NCBI GenBank assembly: GCA_023390705.1
Contig: JAEWCI010000588.1
Location: 1-5,620 of the forward strand
DNA length: 5,620 nt
Source: Pseudomonadota bacterium
Lineage (GTDB): Bacteria > Pseudomonadota > Alphaproteobacteria > Acetobacterales > Acetobacteraceae
Reading direction: 5' to 3'
Part shown: positions 1-5,620 of the stretch, piece after piece
Layout of the letters: each line of letters begins with the position of its first letter
Numbering within the stretch: the stretch's first letter is position 1
Made by a program: the position numbers and the translations under genes
Notes under the pieces: generated by a model
What the model saw: the letters and a program-made list of their open reading frames with translations, nothing else
What the model was told of the DNA's origin: nothing
The model's database searches: none

Positions 1-250
1 CGGCCTGGCCGAGGCCCGGGCACAGGCCGCCGCCGTCCTGCTGCGGGCGCATGGCGCGGTGGCCGAGCCGGCGGCGGTAACCTCCTCGGCCGACCCGGCC
101 GAACTCATCATGAGCCAGGCCCAGACCTCGGGCGCCGGCATCGTCGCCATGGGCGCCTATGGGCATCGCGGGCTGCGGGAGATCTTCTTCGGTTCCTGTA
201 CCCGCCGCCTGTTGCAGGAATGCGGCGCCGCGCTGTTCGTCCACCATTGA
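1..250 (+). CDS. Universal stress protein (UspA family), C-terminal part, 5' end cut by window
   Basis: The reading frame is open from base 2 to a TGA at 248-250, giving about 82 residues; the N-terminal part lies outside the window. The fragment contains GAYGHRGLREIFFGS (152-196), which fits the Usp nucleotide-binding signature G-2x-G-9x-G(S/T) exactly. This places it in the ATP-binding class, like MJ0577, rather than the non-binding UspA class. It ends in a short hydrophobic beta strand (ALFVHH), as Usp domains usually do. Members are small cytoplasmic proteins induced by starvation or stress; their biochemical role is generally not defined. Whether this protein has one Usp domain or two in tandem cannot be told from the fragment. 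The gene converges on the oxidoreductase at 378-1535, with stem-loops between them. The family call is firm; the specific role is unknown. Confidence 0.88.
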   Translation, partial: GLAEARAQAAAVLLRAHGAVAEPAAVTSSADPAELIMSQAQTSGAGIVAMGAYGHRGLREIFFGSCTRRLLQECGAALFVHH

Positions 251-265
251 TGGCGGCAGGGCGCC

Positions 266-304
266 GCGGCGGATGGCGCCCGGGACCGGACGCCCATCCG
301 CCGC
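266..304 (+). terminator. GC-rich stem-loop just after the stress-protein gene, possible terminator
   Basis: A perfect 11-bp inverted repeat pairs GCGGCGGATGG (266-276) with CCATCCGCCGC (294-304) around a 17-base loop. It begins 15 bases after the stress-protein stop codon, where a transcript 3' end is expected. No T-run follows on the + strand, so it is not a classical intrinsic terminator. It could act as a 3' stabilising hairpin or work with Rho. The structure is seen directly; the function is inferred. Confidence 0.45.
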
Positions 305-336
305 AGGCCATCTTCAGTGGGACAGATTCACGCAGC

Positions 337-355
337 CGGGCGTTCTTCACGCCCG
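337..355 (-). terminator. Compact stem-loop just after the oxidoreductase gene, possible terminator
   Basis: A 7-bp perfect stem CGGGCGT (337-343) pairs with ACGCCCG (349-355) across a 5-base loop, TCTTC on the + strand. It starts 22 bases beyond the oxidoreductase stop codon (378-380) on the - strand, the usual place for a 3' hairpin. There is no T-tract on either side, so efficiency as a factor-independent terminator is doubtful. With the hairpin at 266-304 it may insulate the two convergent genes. Confidence 0.4.
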
Positions 356-377
356 TCCGGGGCCTGCCCTGGCCGGC

Positions 378-1535
378 TCAGCGGAAGGCCGGCATCACTT
401 CCTTGGCGAAGCGTTCGAGCTGTTCGAGCGCGGTGGAGAGCGGCGTGCCGAGCGCCATGCTGCACACCACCCGGTTCAGGCCGGGATAGCGCTTCTCCAC
501 CGCCTTCAGCGCGCCGATGATATCGTCCGGCGTGCCGGCCAGGAAGCCGCCCGCCTTCACCGCATCCTCGATGCGCGGCAGCTTGGCGAAGGGCGCCCGC
601 TTCGGGTCGCGCATCGCCTCGATCTGCTCCTCGCTCAGCGCGCGCACCAGGCGCAGCTCGCCGAACATCTTCATGTTCTCTTCGTAGTATTGCGCCGCCT
701 GGCGCATGGCGGCCTCGCGGCTTTCGGCGATGAAGAACTGGTAGCCGAGCGCCAGGCGCTCACCGAGTTCGAGATGCTGGCCACGGCGCGCATAGGCGGC
801 CTGGAATTCCAGCATGTGCCGTTCTACCGCGCCGCCTTCGGCCGAGCCGCCGCCGATGACGCCGCTGATGCCGTGCTTGGCCATGAAGTCGAAGGCCCGC
901 GGCGTGCCGCTCTGGATCGGCTGCCAGCATTCCACCGGCAGGCGCATCGGCCGGGGCACCAGGGTCAGCTCCTTCAGGGTGTAGCCGCGGTACGGCACCT
1001 CGGGCGGCAGGGTGTAGTACTTTCCCTTGTGGGAGAACCGCTCCTCGTTGAAGGCCTTGAAGATGATGTCCACCTGTTCCTCGAACAGCTCGCGGTTCGC
1101 GGCCTGGTCGAGCAGCGGCGCGCCGAAGCTTTCCACCTCCCGCGTATGGTAGCCGCGGGCGACACCGAAGATGACCCGGCCGCGGGTGAGGATGTCGGCC
1201 ATGGCGTAGTCCTCGGCCAGGCGCAGCGGGTGCCACATGGGGGTGACGTTGAAGCCGCAGCCGATCTTCAGGTTCTTCGTCTGCCCGGCCAGGTGCAGCG
1301 CCATCATCAGCAGGTTGGGGATGCATTCCGTGCCTTCCGGCTGGAAATGGTGCTCCGCCATCCAGAAGGTGTCGTAGCCCAGCCCGTCCATCTGCTGGGC
1401 GTATCTTTCGGCCTTGTGCAGGGCGCCGGCCAGTTCGGCATTGGAATAGTGCCGGTCGTTGATGGGCGTTCCGGCGTAGCCGAGATTCTCCATGTCCACG
1501 GTGCCGACATAGGAGCTGTCGAACTTGGTGATCAT
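378..1535 (-). CDS. LLM-class (luciferase-like) flavin-dependent oxidoreductase
   Basis: This complete 385-residue gene belongs to the bacterial luciferase-like family: TIM-barrel enzymes that use reduced FMN or F420, commonly as monooxygenases, in the cytoplasm. Family marks in order are a first-strand region ending in AEHHF (residues 60-64), where the His pair lines the flavin/substrate pocket in relatives; HPLRLAEDYAMAD (102-114) followed by GRVIFGVARGYHTRE (119-133), the most typical block of the family; VPRPMRLPVECWQP (193-206); and GGG at 228-230 in the expected cofactor phosphate-binding area. Length is normal and the frame is intact. The ATG at 1533-1535 is preceded by GGAGGA six bases upstream, which decides the start. 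It is divergent from the kinase and convergent with the stress-protein gene, with no co-directional neighbour or separate flavin reductase in view. The substrate cannot be deduced: alkanal, terpene, alkanesulfonate-like and other activities all occur in this fold. FMN rather than F420 use is likelier in a proteobacterium, but that is inference. Confidence 0.9.
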   Translation of the reverse strand: MITKFDSSYVGTVDMENLGYAGTPINDRHYSNAELAGALHKAERYAQQMDGLGYDTFWMAEHHFQPEGTECIPNLLMMALHLAGQTKNLKIGCGFNVTPMWHPLRLAEDYAMADILTRGRVIFGVARGYHTREVESFGAPLLDQAANRELFEEQVDIIFKAFNEERFSHKGKYYTLPPEVPYRGYTLKELTLVPRPMRLPVECWQPIQSGTPRAFDFMAKHGISGVIGGGSAEGGAVERHMLEFQAAYARRGQHLELGERLALGYQFFIAESREAAMRQAAQYYEENMKMFGELRLVRALSEEQIEAMRDPKRAPFAKLPRIEDAVKAGGFLAGTPDDIIGALKAVEKRYPGLNRVVCSMALGTPLSTALEQLERFAKEVMPAFR

Positions 1536-1541
1536 TCCTGG

Positions 1542-1547
1542 TCCTCC
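1542..1547 (-). promoter_or_regulatory. Ribosome binding site of the oxidoreductase
   Basis: The + strand TCCTCC reads GGAGGA on the - strand, six bases before the ATG at 1533-1535. It is a near-perfect Shine-Dalgarno sequence at good spacing and supports this start over upstream ATGs, which are out of frame. Confidence 0.8.
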
Positions 1548-1588
1548 GGGTTCTTGCCGGGGATATCACCACCCCTGGCATCTTCGAT

Positions 1589-1632
1589 CCAGCGGGCATC
1601 CTCCGATAAGGGGGTGGCTATTGCCCCGCTGG
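1589..1632. repeat. Perfect 8-bp inverted repeat in the divergent intergenic region (proximal to the oxidoreductase)
   Basis: CCAGCGGG (1589-1596) is the exact reverse complement of CCCGCTGG (1625-1632), with 28 bases between the arms. The right arm ends on the base immediately before the 11-bp inverted repeat at 1633-1677. Read on the - strand it lies in the probable leader of the oxidoreductase mRNA, 54 bases or more upstream of the start codon. A competing 7-bp pairing, CCACCCC (1569-1575) with GGGGTGG (1611-1617), overlaps it topologically, so the two pairings could be alternatives. No known riboswitch consensus was recognised. Confidence 0.5.
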
Positions 1633-1677
1633 GCATTCCGGCCGGGGGGCGGCGGGTCGCGAACGGGGCCGGAATGC
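1633..1677. repeat. Perfect 11-bp inverted repeat between the divergent genes
   Basis: GCATTCCGGCC (1633-1643) and GGCCGGAATGC (1667-1677) are exact reverse complements separated by 23 bases. The arm centres are 34 bp apart, close to three helical turns. The site lies just upstream of the AT-rich promoter patch of the kinase and in the possible leader or promoter zone of the oxidoreductase. It could be a pair of half-sites for a dimeric regulator or an RNA hairpin in the oxidoreductase leader. No T-run follows on either strand, and a terminator between divergent starts would be unexpected. The structure is certain; the role is inferred. Confidence 0.55.
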
Positions 1678-1705
1678 GTAGAAAGTTTCCTATGTTCAAG
1701 AAAAG

Positions 1706-1736
1706 TTGACAACAAACGGCCAATGCTGGGTATACT
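1706..1736 (+). promoter_or_regulatory. Sigma70-like promoter for the hybrid kinase
   Basis: A consensus -35 box TTGACA (1706-1711) is followed by TATACT (1731-1736), which matches the -10 consensus in five of six positions. The spacer is 19 bases, longer than the ideal 17, so the promoter may be weak or need an activator. It sits in the only clearly AT-rich stretch of the window (about 1680-1745), in the right direction, and would give a leader of roughly 50 bases before the ATG at 1792. The -35 box lies inside the small palindrome GTTGACAAC (1705-1713). Confidence 0.6.
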
Positions 1737-1778
1737 TTTTCGCGATCCTTGAGGCGGCCCTCCTGGCCCCGGATGGGC

Positions 1779-1789
1779 GAGGTCACCTC
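1779..1789 (+). promoter_or_regulatory. Shine-Dalgarno GAGG of the kinase embedded in an 11-base palindrome
   Basis: GAGG at 1779-1782 is nine bases before the ATG at 1792 and is the best ribosome binding site for the kinase. It forms the left part of GAGGTCACCTC (1779-1789), a palindrome with 5-base arms and a central C. In RNA the GAGG could pair with CCTC across a three-base loop and hide the ribosome site; in DNA it could be an operator. The ribosome-site role is likely; the regulatory role is speculative. Confidence 0.5.
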
Positions 1790-1791
1790 TC

Positions 1792-4700
1792 ATGCGGCCT
1801 GGTGCGGAAGACCTGGGACTCGCCTCACCGGTAAGACCGGAACCGTCGCGCTCGCCTGTCGCCAGCCGTTCGCCGACGATCCGCAGCCGTTTTGTCCTCT
1901 TCGCGCTCGTCGCGGCCCTGCCGCTTCTGCTGCTGGCGGGCGTGGCCGCGTGGCAGCAGCACCGGGCCGAACGGGCGCGGGCGGAGGAAGCGCTGGTTTC
2001 CCAGGCCCATGCCGTGGCGCTCCTGCTCGACAGCGAATTCGCGGCCGCCGAGGGGGTGCTGCGGATGCTCGGCCGCTCCCACGCCTTGGCGCGGGGCGAC
2101 CTGGCCGGCTTCTCCACCGAGATGCGGGAAGCCGCCACCGCGGTCGGCGCCCGGGCGATCAACCTGATCCGCGCCGATGGCATCATCGTCGAGAGCACGG
2201 CCCGAATCCAGGGCGAGCAGAGACCCGTCGTGCGAACGGGGCCCGGCATCCAGGCCCTGGCGACCGGGCGCACGACCATCGGGAACCTGTATTTCAGCCC
2301 GGCCGTCGAGGATTTCGCCGTGGGCATCGCCGTGCCGGTAGTGCAGCCTGCGGAGCCTGGCCGTGCGGCGGTCCGGGTTTCCCATGTCCTCGGCTACATC
2401 ATGTCCCGGGAGCGGCTGCTTTCGGCCCTGACGCGGCAGCGGCTGCCTCCGGGCGCCACCGCCATGGTGGCCGACCGCAGGCTGGTGGCCGTGGCCATCG
2501 CGCCGCGCGGCGCGTGGCATCTTGGCGCCTCCATGCCGGCGGCGCTGCTCGCGGCCATGACGGGAGAGGCCGGGCTGATCCCGTCACAGCCCTTGATGTC
2601 CGGGGAGCCGCCGGTGGTTACCGCCTACGCGCGGGCGCCGGAATCCGGCTACTGGGTTTCGATCAGCGTGCCCGAGGCCGTGTTCGAGGAGCCGCTGCGC
2701 GCGGCCTTGTGGCAGACCGTGCTGGTCGGTACCGCGCTGCTGGGCGCAAGCCTGCTGGTGGGCATGCTGCTGGCTGGCAGCTTCGCCGCCTCGCTGCGCC
2801 GCCTCGCCGTGCCAGGGGCGCAGCACGGGGGCAGCCCGCTTGCCCGGACCGACCTGCGGGAGGTCGGCGAACTCGCCGACGCCCTGGCCCGCAACGCGGC
2901 AGAGCGCGAGCGCGTCGTGGCGGAGCTGCGCGCCCTGTTCCATGCGAGCCCGGTCGGCGTGGTGCGCCTGGACGCCGGCGGCCGTGTGCAGGACGCGAAC
3001 GACGCCTTCCTGCGCATGGTCGGCATGAGCCGCGCCGATCTCGTCGCCGGGCGTGTCCGCTGGGACGACCTGACGCCGGCCGAATGGATCGGCCGGGATG
3101 AGGCGGCGATCGCCGAGGCGGCAAGCCTGGGTGCCTGCGCGCCCTATCAGAAGGAATACCTGCGCCCGGACGGCACCCGCCTGCCGGTGCTGACCTTCTT
3201 CGCCTTCCATGACCGCGCCGCCGGGGGAGCGGCGGCCTTCGTCGTTGACCTTTCCGGCTGGGGCGCGACCGAGGCGGCGCTCAGCCGTGCGCATGGGCAA
3301 ATGCGCATGGCGATCGGCACCGCCAGGATGCTCTTCTGGGACTGGGACATCCTGACCGGAAAGGTCGAAGTTTCGGAGGGGCTGGAGGAGGCCTACCGCA
3401 TGGCCCCCGGCAGCCTGGGCAACACCGCCGAGGCCCTCTACGCGCTCATCCATCCGGAGGATCGGTCCCGGGTGGATGCCGCCGTCCGCCGAGCGCTGTC
3501 GGGCGAGGAGGAATTCGACACCGAGTTCCGCGCCCTGCGGGCCGACGGCACCCTGCGCTGGGTGGTGGCGCGCGGGACGGTGCTGCGCGACGGAACCGGC
3601 CGCCCGGTGCGCATGATCGGGATCGATTTCGACGTCACGGACCGCAAGGCGGTGGAACTCGCGCTGGCGGAGAGCGAGGCGTCGCTGCGCCGCATCACGG
3701 AGGCCGCGCGTGTCGCCACCTTCGAGATGGAGGACCCGGGCGGCGACGAGGAGCCGCGGGTCTCGGCCGGCTTCCGGGAGTTGCACGGCCTGCCGCCAGG
3801 GGCGCGGTGCGACTTCCGGGCCATCTTCCGGCATCTCCACCCGGAGGACCGGGACAGCGTGCACGCCGAGCATAACCGGCTGGGCGGGAAGGCTGGCCGC
3901 TTCACCGCCGAGTACCGCATCATCCTGCCCAATGGCCGGGTCCGCTGGCTGCAGAGTTCGGGCGAGCGCGAGCCGGGCCAGGATGGCGGGCCGGCACGCC
4001 TGCGCGGCATCGTGCTCGACATCACCGAGCGGAAGGAGGCCGAGCTTGCGCTGCGCGAGAGCGAGGCGGGCTTCCGCGCCCTGGTCGAGGCGGTGCCCCA
4101 GCTTTCCTTCATCACGCGGCCGGACGGCTACAACGAGTTCAACAACCGGCGCTGGTACGAATACACCGGCCAATCGCCGGGACAGGCGGCTGGCGAGGGC
4201 TGGGCGGCAGCCCTGCATCCGGAGGACCGCGAGCGCACCTTTGCTGCCTGGGCGGCGGTGGAGGCAGCAGGCGAGATGTACGAGGTGGAGCACCGCCTGC
4301 GCGGCGCGGACGGCACCTACCGCTGGTTCCTGACGCGCGCCGCGCCGCTGCGTGGCGCCAATGATGCGGTCATCCGCTGGTTCGGCACCTGCACCGACAT
4401 CTCCGACATCGTCGGCGCGCGCGATGCCGCGGCCGGCGCGGCGCAGGAGCTGGAGCGCCGGGTCGCCGAGCGCACCCGCGCGCTTTCCGACGCGGCGCGG
4501 GAGCTGCAGGCCGAGATGCGGCGGCGCCAGGAAGCCCAGACCTCGCTGCTGCAGTCGCAGAAGCTGGAAGCGCTGGGCCAACTGACCAGCGGCGTGGCGC
4601 ATGACTTCAACAACATCCTCGCCGCCATCCAGGGCGGCTACCACATGCTGGAACGGCAGTTGGAAGCCCCCAGGCCGCGTGAGCTGGTCCGCCAGGGACT

Positions 4701-5620
4701 GCATGCCGCGGAGCGCGGTGCCAGGCTCATCGCCCAGCTCATGTCCTTCGCGCGCAGGGAGGAGCTGCAGCCGGCCCGCATCGACCTGGCGAAGGTGCTG
4801 CGCGAAGCCGAGGACATGGTGTGCCACACCGCCGGCCGGCAACTGGGCTGCGAATTCGTCCTTGCCCCCGATGTCTGGCCGGTGATCGCGGACCCGGTGC
4901 GGCTGGAGACCGTGCTGCTGAACCTTGCCGCCAACGCGCGCGACGCCATGCCGGATGGTGGCACCCTCACCATCCTGGCCCGCAACGCGAAGCCGGAGGA
5001 ACTGCCGGAAAGCCTGCCGCGCGGCGGCGACCATGTGCTGGTTTCGGTTGCCGATACCGGCTGCGGCATGGATGCGGAAACCTTGCGCCGCGCCACCGAA
5101 CCCTTCTTCACCACCAAGCCGAGCGGCAAGGGGACAGGGCTGGGCCTTGCCTCGGCTCACACCTTCGCGGCGCAGTCCGGCGGCGCGCTCAGGCTGCGCA
5201 GCGCGCCGGGAGAGGGCACCACGGTCGAGCTGTTCCTGCCGCGCGCCGGCGTCATGGCCATGGTGGCGGAGGGTGCGGCGGGGCTGCCCGGCCATGGCCG
5301 GCATGATGCCGCGACGATCCTGGTGGTGGACGATGACGAGGGTGTGCGGCCGGTGACCGCCGGGCTGCTGCGCGAGCTCGGCTACCGGGTCGTCGAGGCA
5401 CCCAGCGCCGAAGCCGCCGAGGCGCTGGCGCATGCGGAGGTCGGCAGGATCGCCATGCTGGTGACGGACGTGGTCATGGGCGGCGCCACGGGGCCGGTGC
5501 TGGCCGCGCGGCTGCGGGCGGAGCGGCCCGACCTGCCGGTGCTCTACATTACCGGCCAGGCCGGCGATGCCCTGCCCGGCGACGCGCCGGTGCTGCGCAA
5601 GCCCTTCACCGATGCGGCGC
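1792..5620 (+). CDS. Membrane-bound Cache/multi-PAS hybrid sensor histidine kinase with receiver domain, 3' end cut by window
   Basis: The frame is open for 1276 codons from ATG 1792, the first start after an in-frame TGA at 1750-1752, and runs off the right edge. TM1 (about 34-54) and TM2 (about 309-331) bracket a ~250-residue periplasmic region resembling a Cache sensor. A HAMP-like but degenerate linker follows (about 335-375). PAS1 spans about 380-489; PAS2 (505-618), PAS3 (632-747) and PAS4 (760-872) each carry HPEDR (at 554, 683 and 809). A coiled coil (884-923) leads to HisKA with phosphoacceptor His937 in AHDFNN. HATPase_c shows the N box (Asn1044/Asn1048), DTGCGM (1088-1093), PFFTTK (1104-1109) and GKGTGLGL (1112-1119). 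The receiver has the acidic triplet Asp1180-1182, phosphoacceptor Asp1226, Thr1254 and Lys1270, so kinase and receiver both look active. It should autophosphorylate and relay phosphate to its own receiver, then to an HPt or regulator not seen here. The ligand is unknown: no LOV cysteine motif or evident haem site was found. About 10-30 receiver residues should be missing; a further C-terminal domain cannot be excluded. Confidence 0.93.
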   Translation, partial: MRPGAEDLGLASPVRPEPSRSPVASRSPTIRSRFVLFALVAALPLLLLAGVAAWQQHRAERARAEEALVSQAHAVALLLDSEFAAAEGVLRMLGRSHALARGDLAGFSTEMREAATAVGARAINLIRADGIIVESTARIQGEQRPVVRTGPGIQALATGRTTIGNLYFSPAVEDFAVGIAVPVVQPAEPGRAAVRVSHVLGYIMSRERLLSALTRQRLPPGATAMVADRRLVAVAIAPRGAWHLGASMPAALLAAMTGEAGLIPSQPLMSGEPPVVTAYARAPESGYWVSISVPEAVFEEPLRAALWQTVLVGTALLGASLLVGMLLAGSFAASLRRLAVPGAQHGGSPLARTDLREVGELADALARNAAERERVVAELRALFHASPVGVVRLDAGGRVQDANDAFLRMVGMSRADLVAGRVRWDDLTPAEWIGRDEAAIAEAASLGACAPYQKEYLRPDGTRLPVLTFFAFHDRAAGGAAAFVVDLSGWGATEAALSRAHGQMRMAIGTARMLFWDWDILTGKVEVSEGLEEAYRMAPGSLGNTAEALYALIHPEDRSRVDAAVRRALSGEEEFDTEFRALRADGTLRWVVARGTVLRDGTGRPVRMIGIDFDVTDRKAVELALAESEASLRRITEAARVATFEMEDPGGDEEPRVSAGFRELHGLPPGARCDFRAIFRHLHPEDRDSVHAEHNRLGGKAGRFTAEYRIILPNGRVRWLQSSGEREPGQDGGPARLRGIVLDITERKEAELALRESEAGFRALVEAVPQLSFITRPDGYNEFNNRRWYEYTGQSPGQAAGEGWAAALHPEDRERTFAAWAAVEAAGEMYEVEHRLRGADGTYRWFLTRAAPLRGANDAVIRWFGTCTDISDIVGARDAAAGAAQELERRVAERTRALSDAARELQAEMRRRQEAQTSLLQSQKLEALGQLTSGVAHDFNNILAAIQGGYHMLERQLEAPRPRELVRQGLHAAERGARLIAQLMSFARREELQPARIDLAKVLREAEDMVCHTAGRQLGCEFVLAPDVWPVIADPVRLETVLLNLAANARDAMPDGGTLTILARNAKPEELPESLPRGGDHVLVSVADTGCGMDAETLRRATEPFFTTKPSGKGTGLGLASAHTFAAQSGGALRLRSAPGEGTTVELFLPRAGVMAMVAEGAAGLPGHGRHDAATILVVDDDEGVRPVTAGLLRELGYRVVEAPSAEAAEALAHAEVGRIAMLVTDVVMGGATGPVLAARLRAERPDLPVLYITGQAGDALPGDAPVLRKPFTDAA

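Noticed and set aside
1579..1599. Upstream ATGs on the - strand (at 1599 and 1581) as alternative starts or a leader peptide for the oxidoreductase
   Set aside because: Both are out of frame with the oxidoreductase. GGAGG directly abuts the first ATG with no spacing and is about 18 bases from the second, so neither has a usable ribosome site.
159..1709. A 516-codon + strand reading frame crossing the stress-protein end, the convergent gap and the oxidoreductase
   Set aside because: It overlaps two genes with clear family motifs in other frames, spans their intergenic gaps, and gives a low-complexity Arg/Ala/His/Gly-rich product without motifs.
1671..1713. A - strand sigma70 promoter for the oxidoreductase (TTGTCA at 1712-1707 or TTGAAC at 1699-1694)
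   Set aside because: No acceptable -10 box lies 16-19 bases downstream of either candidate, so no promoter was called for this gene.
1749..3101. A 450-codon + strand reading frame overlapping the first third of the kinase in another frame
   Set aside because: Its product is Arg/Gly/Ala-rich and lacks membrane segments or motifs. The frame starting at 1792 gives two TM segments, a Cache-like region and PAS1 over the same DNA.
3301..4407. Possible LOV (blue-light) identity of the PAS domains
   Set aside because: No GxNCRFLQ-type cysteine motif is present in any of them. The HPEDR-bearing domains match the general PAS_3-like fold, so photoreception is not supported.
2584..5433. A very long stop-free reading frame (949 codons) on the - strand opposite the kinase
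   Set aside because: It is complementary to the kinase frame, which has unmistakable domain motifs from end to end. The antisense translation is rich in Arg, Ala, Gly, His and Gln with no recognisable motif. Strong G/C third-position bias removes stop codons from antisense frames, so this is a composition artefact.
1..5620. Search for CRISPR arrays, tRNA or rRNA genes, insertion sequences and attachment sites
   Set aside because: No regularly spaced direct repeats, cloverleaf-like segments, transposase motifs or terminal inverted repeats with target duplications were seen. Composition is uniform apart from the short AT-rich promoter patch.

Overview
The window is GC-rich DNA with very strong G/C bias at third codon positions. 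The genes seen are a universal stress protein, a luciferase-like flavin oxidoreductase and a multi-PAS hybrid histidine kinase. Together these suggest an alphaproteobacterium, possibly of the Acetobacteraceae/Rhodospirillales type. That placement is inferred from composition and protein style, not from a marker gene.

Layout. (1) The left edge holds the last ~82 codons of a UspA-family universal stress protein on the + strand, ending at 250. (2) A 127-base convergent gap (251-377) holds two GC-rich stem-loops and no gene. (3) A complete 385-codon LLM-class (bacterial luciferase-like) flavin-dependent oxidoreductase lies on the - strand, from its start at 1535 to its stop at 378. (4) A 256-base divergent intergenic region (1536-1791) carries two abutting perfect inverted repeats, an AT-rich patch with a sigma70-like promoter pointing right, and a palindrome over the Shine-Dalgarno sequence of the next gene. 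(5) From 1792 to the right edge, one uninterrupted + strand reading frame of 1276 codons encodes a membrane-bound hybrid sensor histidine kinase. Its order is TM1, periplasmic Cache-like sensor, TM2, degenerate HAMP-like linker, four PAS domains, coiled coil, HisKA, HATPase_c and receiver. The receiver is cut by the window end.

How the parts relate. The kinase would sense a periplasmic or membrane-proximal cue through its Cache-like domain and cytoplasmic cues through its PAS domains, autophosphorylate at His937, and pass phosphate to Asp1226 in its own receiver. No separate response regulator, HPt protein or output domain is visible. The oxidoreductase and the kinase are divergently transcribed from a shared control region, so co-regulation is possible but unproven. 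The stress-protein gene converges on the oxidoreductase and is probably a separate unit.

Nothing in the window is a clearly new system. The least explained structure is the pair of inverted repeats between the two divergent genes.
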